From: Symbiodinium microadriaticum
Lineage: Eukaryota; Sar; Dinophyceae; Suessiales; Symbiodiniaceae
Reading direction: 5' to 3'
Assembly (NCBI GenBank): GCA_001939145.1
Contig: LSRX01000527.1
Coordinates: 205,112-269,111 of the forward strand
DNA length: 64,000 nucleotides
Shown here: positions 55,761 through 64,000 of the stretch, one piece after another
Layout of the letters: every line of letters starts with the position of its first letter
How positions within the stretch are numbered: position 1 is the stretch's first letter
The notes under the pieces: model-generated
Told to the model about the DNA's origin: nothing
What the model saw: the letters and a program-made list of their open reading frames with translations, nothing else
Databases searched by the model: none
Translations under genes and position numbers: made by a program

Positions 55761-56167
55761 GTAAGCTTTGAACATGTCGAGCACGCTACGGCGATGAGTG
55801 CTGCCTCTGCCTTCGGTATCCGAATGCTCGCACAACCTCATGCAAATCCTCGATGAGTACCTCCCTGAAAAGGGTGTTTTGATTGGGCGTCCACATGTGA
55901 AGGGAAAGGCGTTTAGTAATGAGGGGACTGAATCCATCAAAAAATATAGCTTCCTTGAAAACGCCGCAAGAAAAGACCCGCAGTGTATTCCACTCGTAGG
56001 CAGACGGACCTCGAAACGCTGAAAGCTCTCTAAACCCTAAATCCCTACAAGCCATCTTTCCCCCAACCCGGGGCCTTCAGAAGCCCCACGGCCACCAGAA
56101 CTGCGACAGGCAGTATGCCTGAGCGAGACACGTCTAGAATTTGCGGGTTAGGGTTGTGGAGTTTAGG

Positions 56168-56196
56168 TGATATATATCTATCTATCTATCTGTCTA

Positions 56197-56263
<67 letters not shown>

Positions 56264-56480
56264 AGTGATTAATTAATTAATTGAATAAATAAATAAGTAA
56301 TTAATTAATCATTTAATTAATTAATTCATTCATTAATTAATTAATTCATTAATTAATTAATTAATTCATTAATTAATTCATTAATACTTAATTCATTATT
56401 TAATTCATTATTTAATTCATTAATTCATTAATTCATTCATTAATTAGTTAATTAATGAATTAAATAATTAATTAATGTAT
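56168..56480. repeat. TA, TATC and TTAATTAATTCA repeat cluster
   Basis: (ATCT)n then (TA)n at 56168-56230 and 56240-56262, then about 200 bp of ATTA/ATTCATTA units. Followed by (AAC)n at 56577-56602. Strongly self-complementary. Confidence 0.92.
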
Positions 56481-56602
56481 TTATCTAATGCCTACTGTTG
56501 TTCTTGCAATAGTAGTAATCATAGTGATGATATTTCTAACCATAGTGATATAATGGCGCCAATAAGCCAATAAGCCAACAACAACAACAACAACAACAAC
56601 AA

Positions 56603-57369
56603 CTACAACCAGTAGCAATAATAACACGAATAATAACAATGATAAGTAATATTTTTGCTAGTCTTGTTGCTGATATTATATATATATATATATGACGATT
56701 ATGATTATTGTGATACTTCTTCTTTATATTAGTATTATTTTTGATTTTTATTGTTGTTATTATTATTATGGCTCCAGGCTTGGAGGGTTCCGACTCAGAA
56801 GAAGCCTCGCCTCTTCTGAGACATCCCCGAGCCGCGAACTGATATAGGGGCCTGAATATTTTGAATGGGCACTGGGGGGTGTGTATAAAAGTATATTTCG
56901 AACAGTTAGAATACGGTTCTTGTGGTACTTTGTGGTATAATTCAAGCAGTTGGAATTGTGTTTCTGCTGCTATGCTATAAATATGGTTCAGGAGGGTATA
57001 CTATACCCTAAACCCTATAACTGCACGATGACCCCTAGACCCTATCGTTTCACTTTGGTAGGGGCTACAGCAAGGGATGCTTGTGCCAACTAATCAGAGC
57101 TAGGTTTCCCACTATCCCCATGAGGGTCCCTTTGGAGGAGGCTGTAAGAGTTTTAGGGGTCTTTGGGGTTTAGGGTTTAGGGCTTCCCGGTTTAGGGTTT
57201 AGGGTTTGGGGAAATAGGTTTTAGGATTTGGCTTCGGATTTGGGTTTAGGGTTACATTTGTAATAATGGCACCCCCTTTTCCTTATGATTCGTGTCTTAA
57301 CCAGGAGACCCCGGACTTCGAAGGGTAGAAGGCAGGCCCCCATGGCTTAACGTCCTGATGACTCATGTA
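56603..57369. other. Spacer without confident gene
   Basis: Begins AT-rich (AATAAT tracts) and contains weak family 2-like sequence near 56845 (GGGGCCTGAATATTTTGAAT) and TTTAGGG words at 57166-57205. No exon seen. Confidence 0.5.
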
Positions 57370-57475
57370 GGGGCCTTGATTGTTGGAATAGGGTTTGGGG
57401 GTAGATTATTCTCTAATTATAGTAAGGAACCCTGAGGAATACTGCAGCTAATGGTTCCAACCCCTAGATTAAGCC
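57370..57475. mobile_element. Family 2 inverted-repeat element
   Basis: Left end GGGGCCTTGATTGTTGGAAT with AGGAACCC in the middle and right end GGTTCCAACCCCTAGATTAAGCC. Arms are imperfect. Confidence 0.5.
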
Positions 57476-57512
57476 GAAACTCTGAGCCCCAAACTCAGTC
57501 ATCACTTGCAAG

Positions 57513-57586
57513 AGCGATCTACGATCTGGGGGCGTCGCGGCGGCGTGCGCAAAACCTGCTTGGGGGGGATGTTTTGCAGGAGTCTA
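57513..57586 (+). CDS. Candidate 74-bp exon
   Basis: After CATCACTTGCAAG the frame reads AIYDLGASRRRAQNLLGGDV then LQES and ends A|GTTCACG. It begins 37 bases past the family 2 element. Amphipathic helix with a basic patch. A second register is open too, but less protein-like. Confidence 0.36.
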
Positions 57587-58140
57587 GTTCACGTTTAGTA
57601 GCCCTAAACTCTAAGCCATAAGCCCTTAAGAGGGTTTCGAGCTTAGGGTTCCGGATTTTCGAGCTTAGGGTTCCGGATGTTGGGTTTAGGACGTCGGGGT
57701 TTCGGGGCTCGAGGCTTTCGTTTAAATCCCGTAAACTCTCTAGGCTTTCGGTCAGACTTCGGGTTTGGGGCATGGAGCTCAGCATTGCAGGGCCTTCACT
57801 TCGAAGGTTCTGAGGTATGGGCGCTCTTGGGGTTTATGGGGTTCGGGGTGTTTTCAGGGTTCCACAAGGGAACGGAAGGAGCAAACGACTTTCAAGTGCT
57901 GCTTTCAGCCTGACCTTACCTTCAACTGCAGCTCCAGAAAGCTTAACCCGGGAACAGGGTTCGGACTCTAGGGCTCACCTAAATCCTACAGGTGCTTGCG
58001 GCCTGTGATCCCTTTCCACTCCAACCTTGAAACCCAAACCTTGAAATCACAACATCGTTCTCATCGCTACATCTTCCAGCCCAGGCGTCAACGCCTTGAT
58101 GCATAAGTTGCTCAGAGGGCCCCTGACGACTTCCAAACGC

Positions 58141-58165
58141 CCCAGACCCTAAACCCTAAACCCTA
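58141..58165 (-). repeat. Short CCCTAAA block
   Basis: Three units. It follows a plus frame after CATCTTCCAG at 58078 (PGVNALMHKLLRGPLTTSK) that may be an exon but lacks a clear donor. Confidence 0.8.
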
Positions 58166-58448
58166 AGCTTTCATGCATATCCCTTGGGTAAAGATTCGCG
58201 ATTGGGATCCGGGACTTGAGGGGTCGAACCTGATACCGGGACCTTAGTCACTTAAGTCTTAAGGAACCCTTATTAATCCGGTGCCGGAAAAACCCGCAAA
58301 AAACAAACATAGTGTCGCCTGGAGGACATTGTGCTGCTGGATGGTTGAGCTGGCAGGAGACTGCTGTTGGCCAATAATATGGCTGCGGGACCCTGGTCTT
58401 TGCAAAACGGAGCTTTCATGGTTTTGGGTTTCGAGGTTCAGAGCTATG

Positions 58449-58529
58449 CTTGTTGAGGGAGTGTGTGTGTGTGGGGGGGGGGGGGGGCGGGGGCAGCTAC
58501 TTGTTCAGTAAGCAGGCTCCCTCAACAAG
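58449..58529. repeat. 13-bp inverted repeat around a GT/poly-G loop
   Basis: CTTGTTGAGGGAG (58449-58461) and CTCCCTCAACAAG (58517-58529) are perfect inverted copies. The loop has (GT)n followed by 15 G (58473-58487), a potential G-quadruplex. Confidence 0.85.
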
Positions 58530-59175
58530 GATCCGTCTAGATGCGTCTACGTTGGCACCCAGATGATCCCAGGTTCAGCCGTCATGCCACAGGCACTTTA
58601 CCATGGTTGGCCTGGCTTGGGCTTGTGGCTGGGGTGTAAGGTTAACTCGTCTCAGGTATGAAGACTAGGCACCTAAACTTAATCCAGAACTCCTAAATCT
58701 GGAAAACTCCGCTCGTTTGTGTTTGTGTTCTTCTTAGAACTGAAGGCTTAGTGTTCAGAGTTCAAGGCAAGTTTGGCTTCCAGTGCCTCGAATTCGGAGC
58801 CCACAGTTCTCAACAAGGTTAGGGGTTTTATTATGTTGATTGAAATTAATGAAACCCGTAACACGAATCCTGTGTGTTTTCAGCCACTTTGGGTGTTGGC
58901 TGTTACCTCGAAAGACAAACTACAGCCAAGTGCAACAGACATGTCAACCAACAATGAAACTTGCCGAAAACTGGAGCCCCTAAAATCCTGAAAACCGAGA
59001 CTCTTCGCCCTAAATCCTGGAAACCCAGGCTCTTCGCCCTAAAACCCGGAACCCCCAAACCCCGAAGTCCGGATCGTCGTCTGGGCCTCGATTTGGAGTG
59101 CCTCGGCACAGTGCACGGCGCTTCGTGCTTCGAGCCGAGGGGCACGAACGGAGCTTTGAACCTTAAAACCTTAAA

Positions 59176-59254
59176 CTTAGGGTTTAGGGTTTAGGGTTTA
59201 GGGTTGAGGGGTTTAGGGTTTAGGGGTTTAGGGGTTTAGGGTTTAGGGTTTAGG
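59176..59254 (+). repeat. Interstitial TTTAGGG array
   Basis: About eleven units with some TTTAGGGG. Confidence 0.92.
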
Positions 59255-59498
59255 TATCTAGCCGCCGAACCTCAAAGCCTTTACTAGAGCTCTGATGTCA
59301 GCCGCTCTAGGCTTGGTTGTGCCACGGGAACTTGCGCATCTCTTGCAATGCTGAAACCCGACACCGTCAACGCAGGAGACCCAAACTCCCAAGACCCGAA
59401 CCCCACAGTTTATCCCAAACTCTAAACCTTAGCATAAAGGCCTTAGTCATTAGAATAACGCAGACCCTCTGGGCCTCTTGAACTATGACCTAGGGGCA

Positions 59499-59595
59499 GG
59501 GGCCTAAATGCTTACCACTATTTTGGGGCGCCTGATGATAGTTATAGTTACAGTATAATTTGGCCCAACACCGCATTCTGACTATTAAGGCTGCC
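59499..59595. mobile_element. Family 2 inverted-repeat element
   Basis: Left end GGGGCCTAAATGCTTACCAC, TTTTGGGG then TTTGGCCC in the middle, right end CTGACTATTAAGGCTGCC. A partial second left end (AAGGCCTTAGTCATTAGAAT) lies 60 bp upstream, so the locus may hold nested copies. Confidence 0.55.
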
Positions 59596-59662
59596 AAATT
59601 AATTGTAACATACGACACTGTTCTAATTATCCTATCTTCGACTCTTCGGTTCTCCTCTTCAG

Positions 59663-59725
59663 CCTGGCTCCCAATCTGGGGAGTACCAACGAGTTCAAGA
59701 GTCTTCGGGACTTGCGGGCCCTCAA
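59663..59725 (+). CDS. Candidate exon upstream of gene D
   Basis: A strong acceptor (CGGTTCTCCTCTTCAG) is followed by LAPNLGSTNEFKSLRDLRAL. Donors A|GTACCA (59685) or A|GTCTTC (59701) both leave the one base that gene D's exon at 60322 requires. The right boundary is therefore uncertain, and it runs into a CCCTAAA block at 59726. Confidence 0.36.
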
Positions 59726-60321
59726 CCCTAAACCCTAAACCCTAAACAACTTCTATACCGGTCGCTCTTCAGGATTCTATGGCGGCCTTGGTAGGGCTAC
59801 TGTAAGGGCAAAGGGGTCTATCAGGGAAAACCGCTTCCCTATGAAGGGCTCTCTAAGATGCCGTTGAGGGTCCGATGAGGGATCCGTAAGGTTTCTCTCC
59901 GGTTCTGTAAATCGTCATATACGGGTTCTGTTATGTTCCAAGAGAGTTTTTGGGATTTTTGGGTGGGTTTGGGGTTTAGCTTTGGGCTGTCGGGGTTCGG
60001 GAGGTCTTGGAGTTTCAGGGTGTTGAAACCGCAGCAGAAGGGGCCCGCCACCCGAGGTTTTGACCCTTGCACACTACTGGGTTTAAGCTTTAGGGGTGTA
60101 GGGTTTCGGGCAAATCCTACACCCTAGAAGCTAATGTATGGTCTGACTTGCTGGGCTTTGGCGATGTACATGCATTTCAAGGATATTCAAAAGCCTAGAC
60201 CCTACAGAGACTGAAGGCTTGAGTTTAGGGAAGGTTTCTGGGTGTAAGTTTAGGGGCTTTCATTGCCCGAAGAATTGAAGAATTAAGTTTGGATCCTGGA
60301 GGGAGGACCTTCTCCTCACAG

Positions 60322-60801
60322 AGCTGTTCGCCCCAACGTCAGGACGCGCCGCCGTCGTCGGTGCGTTTTCACGCAAACGCCTCGTACCCGTGGCTGTGGC
60401 GATCACACCGAGGAAGGTAAGGCATCTGTCTCCCCATTGCTCCCATTGCTGGGCGATCCAATCGGACGACAACTCCGATTCGCTTGATTTTCGTCGTTGG
60501 CATCGCACGAGCTCCCGCTAGATGCCTGCCCGGTTCTACTAGGATCTACCCCTTGGAACAGATCTCTCGAGCACGCCAGTTCGGGCGCTTTCCCTGCAGA
60601 GCCGGCATAGGATGCTGTGTTTCGCTTGTGGTATCAACCAAAAACGTGCACCCTTTACCCGACGCGCTGTAGATCCGACGCCCCACAACCAAACTCCAGC
60701 ACCCAGCACCTATACCAGACCACCAAGCGCGAAACGTCTACCACCCGACTCTGAAACCAGCTAGGACGCACAGCGGAAAAATCTTTAGAGCCCACCATTG
60801 A
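60322..60801 (+). CDS. Gene D: last three exons of a basic protein
   Basis: Exons 60322-60416, 60543-60645 and 60719-60801 (TGA at 60799). The first is bounded by a textbook acceptor CTTCTCCTCACAG and donor AAG|GTAAGG. The introns are only 126 and 73 bp and contain no telomere-like repeat, unlike genes A and C. All phases fit (split codon C|AC at 60645/60719). The protein reads LFAPTSGRAAVVGAFSRKRL, VPVAVAITPRK, DLPLGTDLSSTPVRALSLQS, RHRMLCFACGINQK, then HQARNVYHPTLKPARTHSGK and IFRAHH: a basic, probably soluble C-terminus with no recognisable domain. A minus-strand frame of 82 codons overlaps the first exon, but the splice signals favour plus. Upstream exons probably include 59663. Confidence 0.6.
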
Positions 60802-61018
60802 AGGGTGCACGCGCCCTGCTGGAGAACCTAGAAGCCCGTCTACCCTATTCAACCCTTATGAAACCCAATACCCATAACAACCCCGGATAGTAAGGGGCCT
60901 TGACAAAAGAAAGAATAAGAGCTAAGTGTATATGCAACTACAACTGCATCAAGGAGCCCGGAGCAAGACTATCGGCAAGTATTTTGCTACCGGAAAATCA
61001 CCCTAAACTGGCACTCAA

Positions 61019-61088
61019 ACCCTGAACCTTAAACCCTAAACCCTATATCGCGAACCCTAAACCCTGAACCCCAAAACCCTAAACCCTC
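61019..61088 (-). repeat. CCCTAAA array
   Basis: Degenerate units downstream of gene D. Followed at 61145-61188 by a (CTAT)n(TA)n(GA)n microsatellite. Confidence 0.88.
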
Positions 61089-61154
61089 AGAGATCCGTTA
61101 TAGAATCTTTACAGATCCGTCTAAATTTAAAGGGTTATATAAAATCTATCTATC

Positions 61155-61188
<34 letters not shown>

Positions 61189-61323
61189 TCCCTTTAAAGG
61201 GAGCCCTCAACCCGGCACCGGGGAGACCGGCTTCTGCGCCACGCGAGCAGGATGGTCCTCCCAGACCTCTCAGCAACACGAAAAGTCTCCCTTGCAGTTC
61301 CGTTTAGGGTTTAGGGTTTAGGG

Positions 61324-61476
61324 TTATAGTCTCCATTGTAGTTCCTTTTAGGGTTTAGGGTTAAGGGATATAGTCTCCCTTGTAGTTCCTTTTTCTTGGT
61401 TTAACCAGTTTTGTATTTTTATGTTAAGGATCCTAAAAGGTAACCCCAATAAAGGAACTACAGTGGAGACTATAGG
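61324..61476. mobile_element. Family 1 element, inverted orientation, with an extra half copy
   Basis: 61369-61476 is a full copy in the opposite orientation to those at 26260 and 40092. In front of it 61324-61349 repeats only the end sequence TATAGTCTCCATTGTAGTTC, and the two are joined by a short TTTAGGG word. This could be a nested insertion or template switching into telomere-like DNA. Confidence 0.7.
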
Positions 61477-61668
61477 CAGGCTTCAAAACCCTTGAATGAC
61501 CTGAAGCTGTGGGGCTTCTATAATGATTCTACCAGGGTTTAAGCTGACGCAGGGTTTAGGGTTTGTTGTGGGGCTTCTATAACGTGTCTTTCTGCTTTTC
61601 TCATGCAGAATTGGGAAGGGGTTCTCCAGGGCTTTCTGGGGTTTCCTAGAGACTATAACCTATGAGGC

Positions 61669-61971
61669 ATGTTGAGGATCCACGTAGAACTTAAGGTATC
61701 TGACTTCTTTCAATTCATTCTGGAGTCGCTGGGGTCATCCAAAACCGAGTCTCCTTGCGACACTTTCAAGACAAGCCGCACTCGAAGGCTCAACCTCCGT
61801 AAAGGTCTGGTCTCGGAAGCCCCAAGCACGACCCTTGCATTGCGTCTCGCCATAGCGACTGCATGCCGACAAGAGCTTTCCAACAGCCGCCCCACACCTA
61901 TGGAACTTGCGCTTGATCTCCACGCTGACCCGCAAACCCGAACTCTGAAACCCTGGTACCCGGAACCCTAA
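61669..61971 (+). other. Unresolved 100-codon open frame
   Basis: A plus-strand ATG frame includes TTLALRLAIATACRQELSNS and a final LDLHADPQTRTL, running up to a CCCTAAA-like block. The minus strand is open in two registers as well. A donor-like AAG|GTATCT at 61693 argues that only part, if any, is exon. Confidence 0.2.
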
Positions 61972-62005
61972 AGCCCTAAAGCCCCAAATAAGGGACCTCA
62001 TTTTT

Positions 62006-62094
62006 GGGGCCTTGACAACTAGAATAGGGTTTTGGAGCATACGAAGTAAAATATATTATAAGGAACCCCCAAAAAACTTCCCTATATTAAGCTC
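62006..62094. mobile_element. Family 2 inverted-repeat element
   Basis: Left end GGGGCCTTGACAACTAGAAT, AGGAACCCCC in the middle, right end CTTCCCTATATTAAGCTC. Arms are imperfect. Confidence 0.5.
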
Positions 62095-62114
62095 TATGTC
62101 TACGACTCTATGAC

Positions 62115-62756
62115 CCTCAAGCCTGTCTTCTTCCCTAGCGAGTTCGGCTCGGGCCTTCTGCTTCTCCCTCTCATCTTCCTCCTTCCGCCTGTAGTGGCTC
62201 AGCTTTTCATGAGGGGTTTAAGGGTTTAGGGCTTCGGTTTAGGGCTTTAGGGGTTTAGGGCTTTAGGGTTCGGGCTTCTCGACTAACATCTACCACACAG
62301 GCTCTTTAGGGGGTTTAGGGTATTGCAAGCAAGGTTATTGTTGTTTAAGGCTTCTACCTTTAGGGTTCAGGGCTTTGGAGGTGGAGGAATCAGAGGCTCA
62401 AGGCAACAACGGGTTCGGGTGATGATGGGGTGTTTAGGACATTGGGGGTTCTAGAAGGGGTGAGGGTATTCAGGACGTCGATTTCTGGCAGGATCCAGAA
62501 ACTAGATTCGAAAAAATCCGACCCAACAGCCTACCTAGACCTTCGAAACCCTGATACATTGCAAATTGTAGGGAATGGAAAAAACTGGCCTCGTTAAAGG
62601 GGCACCCTAAGCCCTTAACCCTAAAGCCTAAGCCCTTAGCCCTAAACCCTAAACCCCTAAACCCTAAGCCCCTAATCCCTAAAGCAGGGGCGCGCGCCTC
62701 CTCTGCTCTTCCTTCTTGGCGGCCTTCTCGGCTTTTCGGAGCTGCCTTTCGGCTTC
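62115..62756 (-). CDS. Two candidate exons of a highly charged coiled-coil protein
   Basis: Minus-strand exon near 62756-62697 reads EAERQLRKAEKAAKKEEQRR, and exon 62188-62115 reads RKEEDEREKQKARAELAREE then DRLE. Lys/Arg/Glu/Ala helices like these are rare by chance and typical of long coiled coils. The 62188 exon has an acceptor GCCACTACAG and a donor G|GTCATAG. The first exon lacks a nearby GT, so it may use a GC donor or continue to the in-frame TAG at 62681. A CCCTAAA array (62604-62683) lies directly between them. The two may be one gene; the phase across the gap is not proven. Confidence 0.42.
62604..62683 (-). repeat. CCCTAAA array inside a predicted intron
   Basis: About ten degenerate units between the charged minus-strand exons. 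Confidence 0.88.
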
Positions 62757-62772
62757 CTTCCAGCGCAGGTTC

Positions 62773-62812
62773 AGGGGTTTAGGGTTTAGGGTATAGGGTT
62801 TAGGGTTTGGGG
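62773..62812 (+). repeat. TTTAGGG array just upstream of the 62756 exon
   Basis: Five to six units, 17 bases from the exon on its acceptor side. Together with the 62604 array this exon is bracketed by heptamers in inverted orientation. Confidence 0.88.
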
Positions 62813-63224
62813 GGTTAAGGGATTATAGAGTTTTGGGGGTGTAGGAGTGGTTTTAGATACTTCCTGGACGTAGTCTCTGTCGTGGCAAGGGGTTCGTGGC
62901 TTCAACGAAGCGGTTAAAGGGTTGTTGAGGGCAGAGGATTTCTGGACGTAAGGCAACCAGAGTTCTCTATACCTGTAGCCCCATCTATAAGGTACTTAAC
63001 CGTATCCACTAGGCGCCCTGACTTTCGATTAGGGGTTGTTCTACTAAAGTGGCGCTGCCGTAAGGATGTTTGACTCTGGCACGTGGCCAAACAACGCCTT
63101 CACGGTACAGCTTCAGGATAAGCTATGCGCCCCAGCTTTCAAAGTGGCCCTCCTGGGGTTCCCTGCTACGATACTTTGCTTGCTTCCTCAGAATATTCAC
63201 CATCAGTTGCAGCTACCAACGACC

Positions 63225-64000
63225 CATCACCAGCATTAGCCGTGGGCAACGCGAAAGACCAGCATCAGGAGCGTCAGCTTTGCACTAAGCTCGCATGCCG
63301 CTGAGTGGTGAAGAGCCAGCATCACCAGCATCAGTTGTTGGTATCGCTTGGTTTCGCAGCCGCGGGCACCGGCCAAAGGCCGGCATCATGAGCATCAGCT
63401 GCTGGCTGTGCTCGCTTGCCGCCAAAGTTCCGCAGCGAAGAGCCAGCCTCACACCATCAGTTGCTGATACAAATGGCCCATCACCGGCATCAGCCGTGGG
63501 AAACGCGAAAGGCCAGCATTATGAGCATCAGCTGTGGACAGACTGTGCCTGCATCTCGCCAGAGTTCAGCGGCGAAGAGCCAGCATCACGAGCATGCTGG
63601 TATCGCTTGGTTCTGCAGCCGCGGGCACAGGCCCAAAGGCCAGCATCACGAGCATCAGTTGGTGGCTGTGGTTGCATGCCGCCAAAAGTTCGCCAGTATC
63701 ACACCATCAGTTGCTGATACGAATGGCCCAATCGGCCGTGGGCAACGCGAAAGGCTAGCATTATGAGCGTCAGGGGTGGGCTGTGCTCGCATGCCGCAAA
63801 ATTTCCACGGCGAGGAGCCAGCATCACGAGCATCCGTTGTCACTAGCATCAGCCGTGGGCTGTGCGCGCATGCCGCCAAAGTTCAGCAGCGAAGAGCCAG
63901 CATCGCGAGCATCAGTTGCTGGTATTGCGTGCCTCTACACACTGACTGGCCGGCATCACTAGCATCAGCAGTGGGACCCGCGAAGGGCCGGCAAAGTGCT
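63225..64000. repeat. Composite minisatellite running off the window
   Basis: Units mix GAAGAGCCAGCATCACGAGC, ATCAGTTGCTGGTATCGCTT, GCCGCGGGCACAGGCCAAAG, and TCGCATGCCGCCAAAGTTC. GAAGAGCCAGC recurs at about 63310, 63438, 63575, 63812 and 63891. All three plus registers stay open over long parts, as expected for a repeat without fixed frame; I do not call a gene, though a repetitive protein cannot be excluded. Confidence 0.9.

Noticed and set aside
58205..58260. tRNA gene (GGGGTCGAACCTGATACC resembles an antisense T-arm)
   Set aside because: No acceptor stem or anticodon arm can be paired around it. The same holds for GGAGTCGAACTGCTGAC at 44899 and GGTTTCGAGTCC at 39729.
1..64000. Dinoflagellate spliced-leader gene
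   Set aside because: I looked for the conserved leader core (TTTTGGCTCAAG) on both strands and did not see it; absence in one window says little about the species.

Overview
This window looks like nuclear DNA of a protist or alga with intron-rich genes. The evidence is Arabidopsis-type telomere-like heptamers (TTTAGGG/CCCTAAA) in dozens of interstitial blocks on both strands, roughly balanced base composition outside one AT-rich island, many microsatellites, two assembly gaps, no long open frames, and short coding islands bounded by GT and AG. An alveolate is my first guess (chromerid, dinoflagellate or coccidian); a green alga is possible. The predicted donors I trust most (GTGAGT, GTGAGG, GTAAGG) are canonical, unlike the frequent GC/GA donors of dinoflagellates, but I searched mainly for GT so this is weak. 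The species is not identified.

Genes were found by eye, by requiring neighbouring coding islands to keep reading frame across a GT...AG intron. Four chains pass. Gene A (+, 7866-19066) has eight short exons ending in a stop codon and encodes a helix-rich protein. Gene B (-, 35281-34196) has five exons of a leucine/alanine-rich helical protein that resembles organelle helical-repeat proteins in style only. Gene C (-, 46757-41397) has five exons of a charged, possibly coiled-coil protein. Gene D (+, 60322-60801) has three exons, very good splice sites and a stop. Many single exons on both strands are listed at low confidence. No protein could be assigned to a named family.

Layout: 1-7.6 kb holds telomere-like blocks with a few candidate exons, possibly upstream exons of gene A. 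7.6-19 kb is gene A; one of its introns carries a 3-kb AT-rich island (about 14.45-17.56 kb), and one exon sits in a 188-bp tandem duplication. 19-34 kb is mostly non-coding repeat-rich DNA with a gap. 34-35.3 kb is gene B. 35.3-41 kb has microsatellites, telomere-like arrays and scattered + strand exon candidates. 41-47 kb is gene C. 47-60 kb mixes telomere-like blocks, a second gap, a 43-bp minisatellite and exon candidates. 60-61 kb is gene D. 62-63 kb has charged minus-strand exons. 63.2 kb to the end is a minisatellite running off the window.

Mobile-element content: two families of short inverted-repeat elements resembling MITEs are scattered through introns and spacers (family 1 about 100 bp, starting CCTATAGTCTCC; family 2 about 80-100 bp, starting GGGGCCT), plus a dispersed GGGCTG-rich repeat. 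The most interesting signal is that the telomere-like heptamers lie directly against coding islands, and in several places the heptamer itself appears to provide the splice acceptor (TTTAG|G) or donor (G|GTTTAG).
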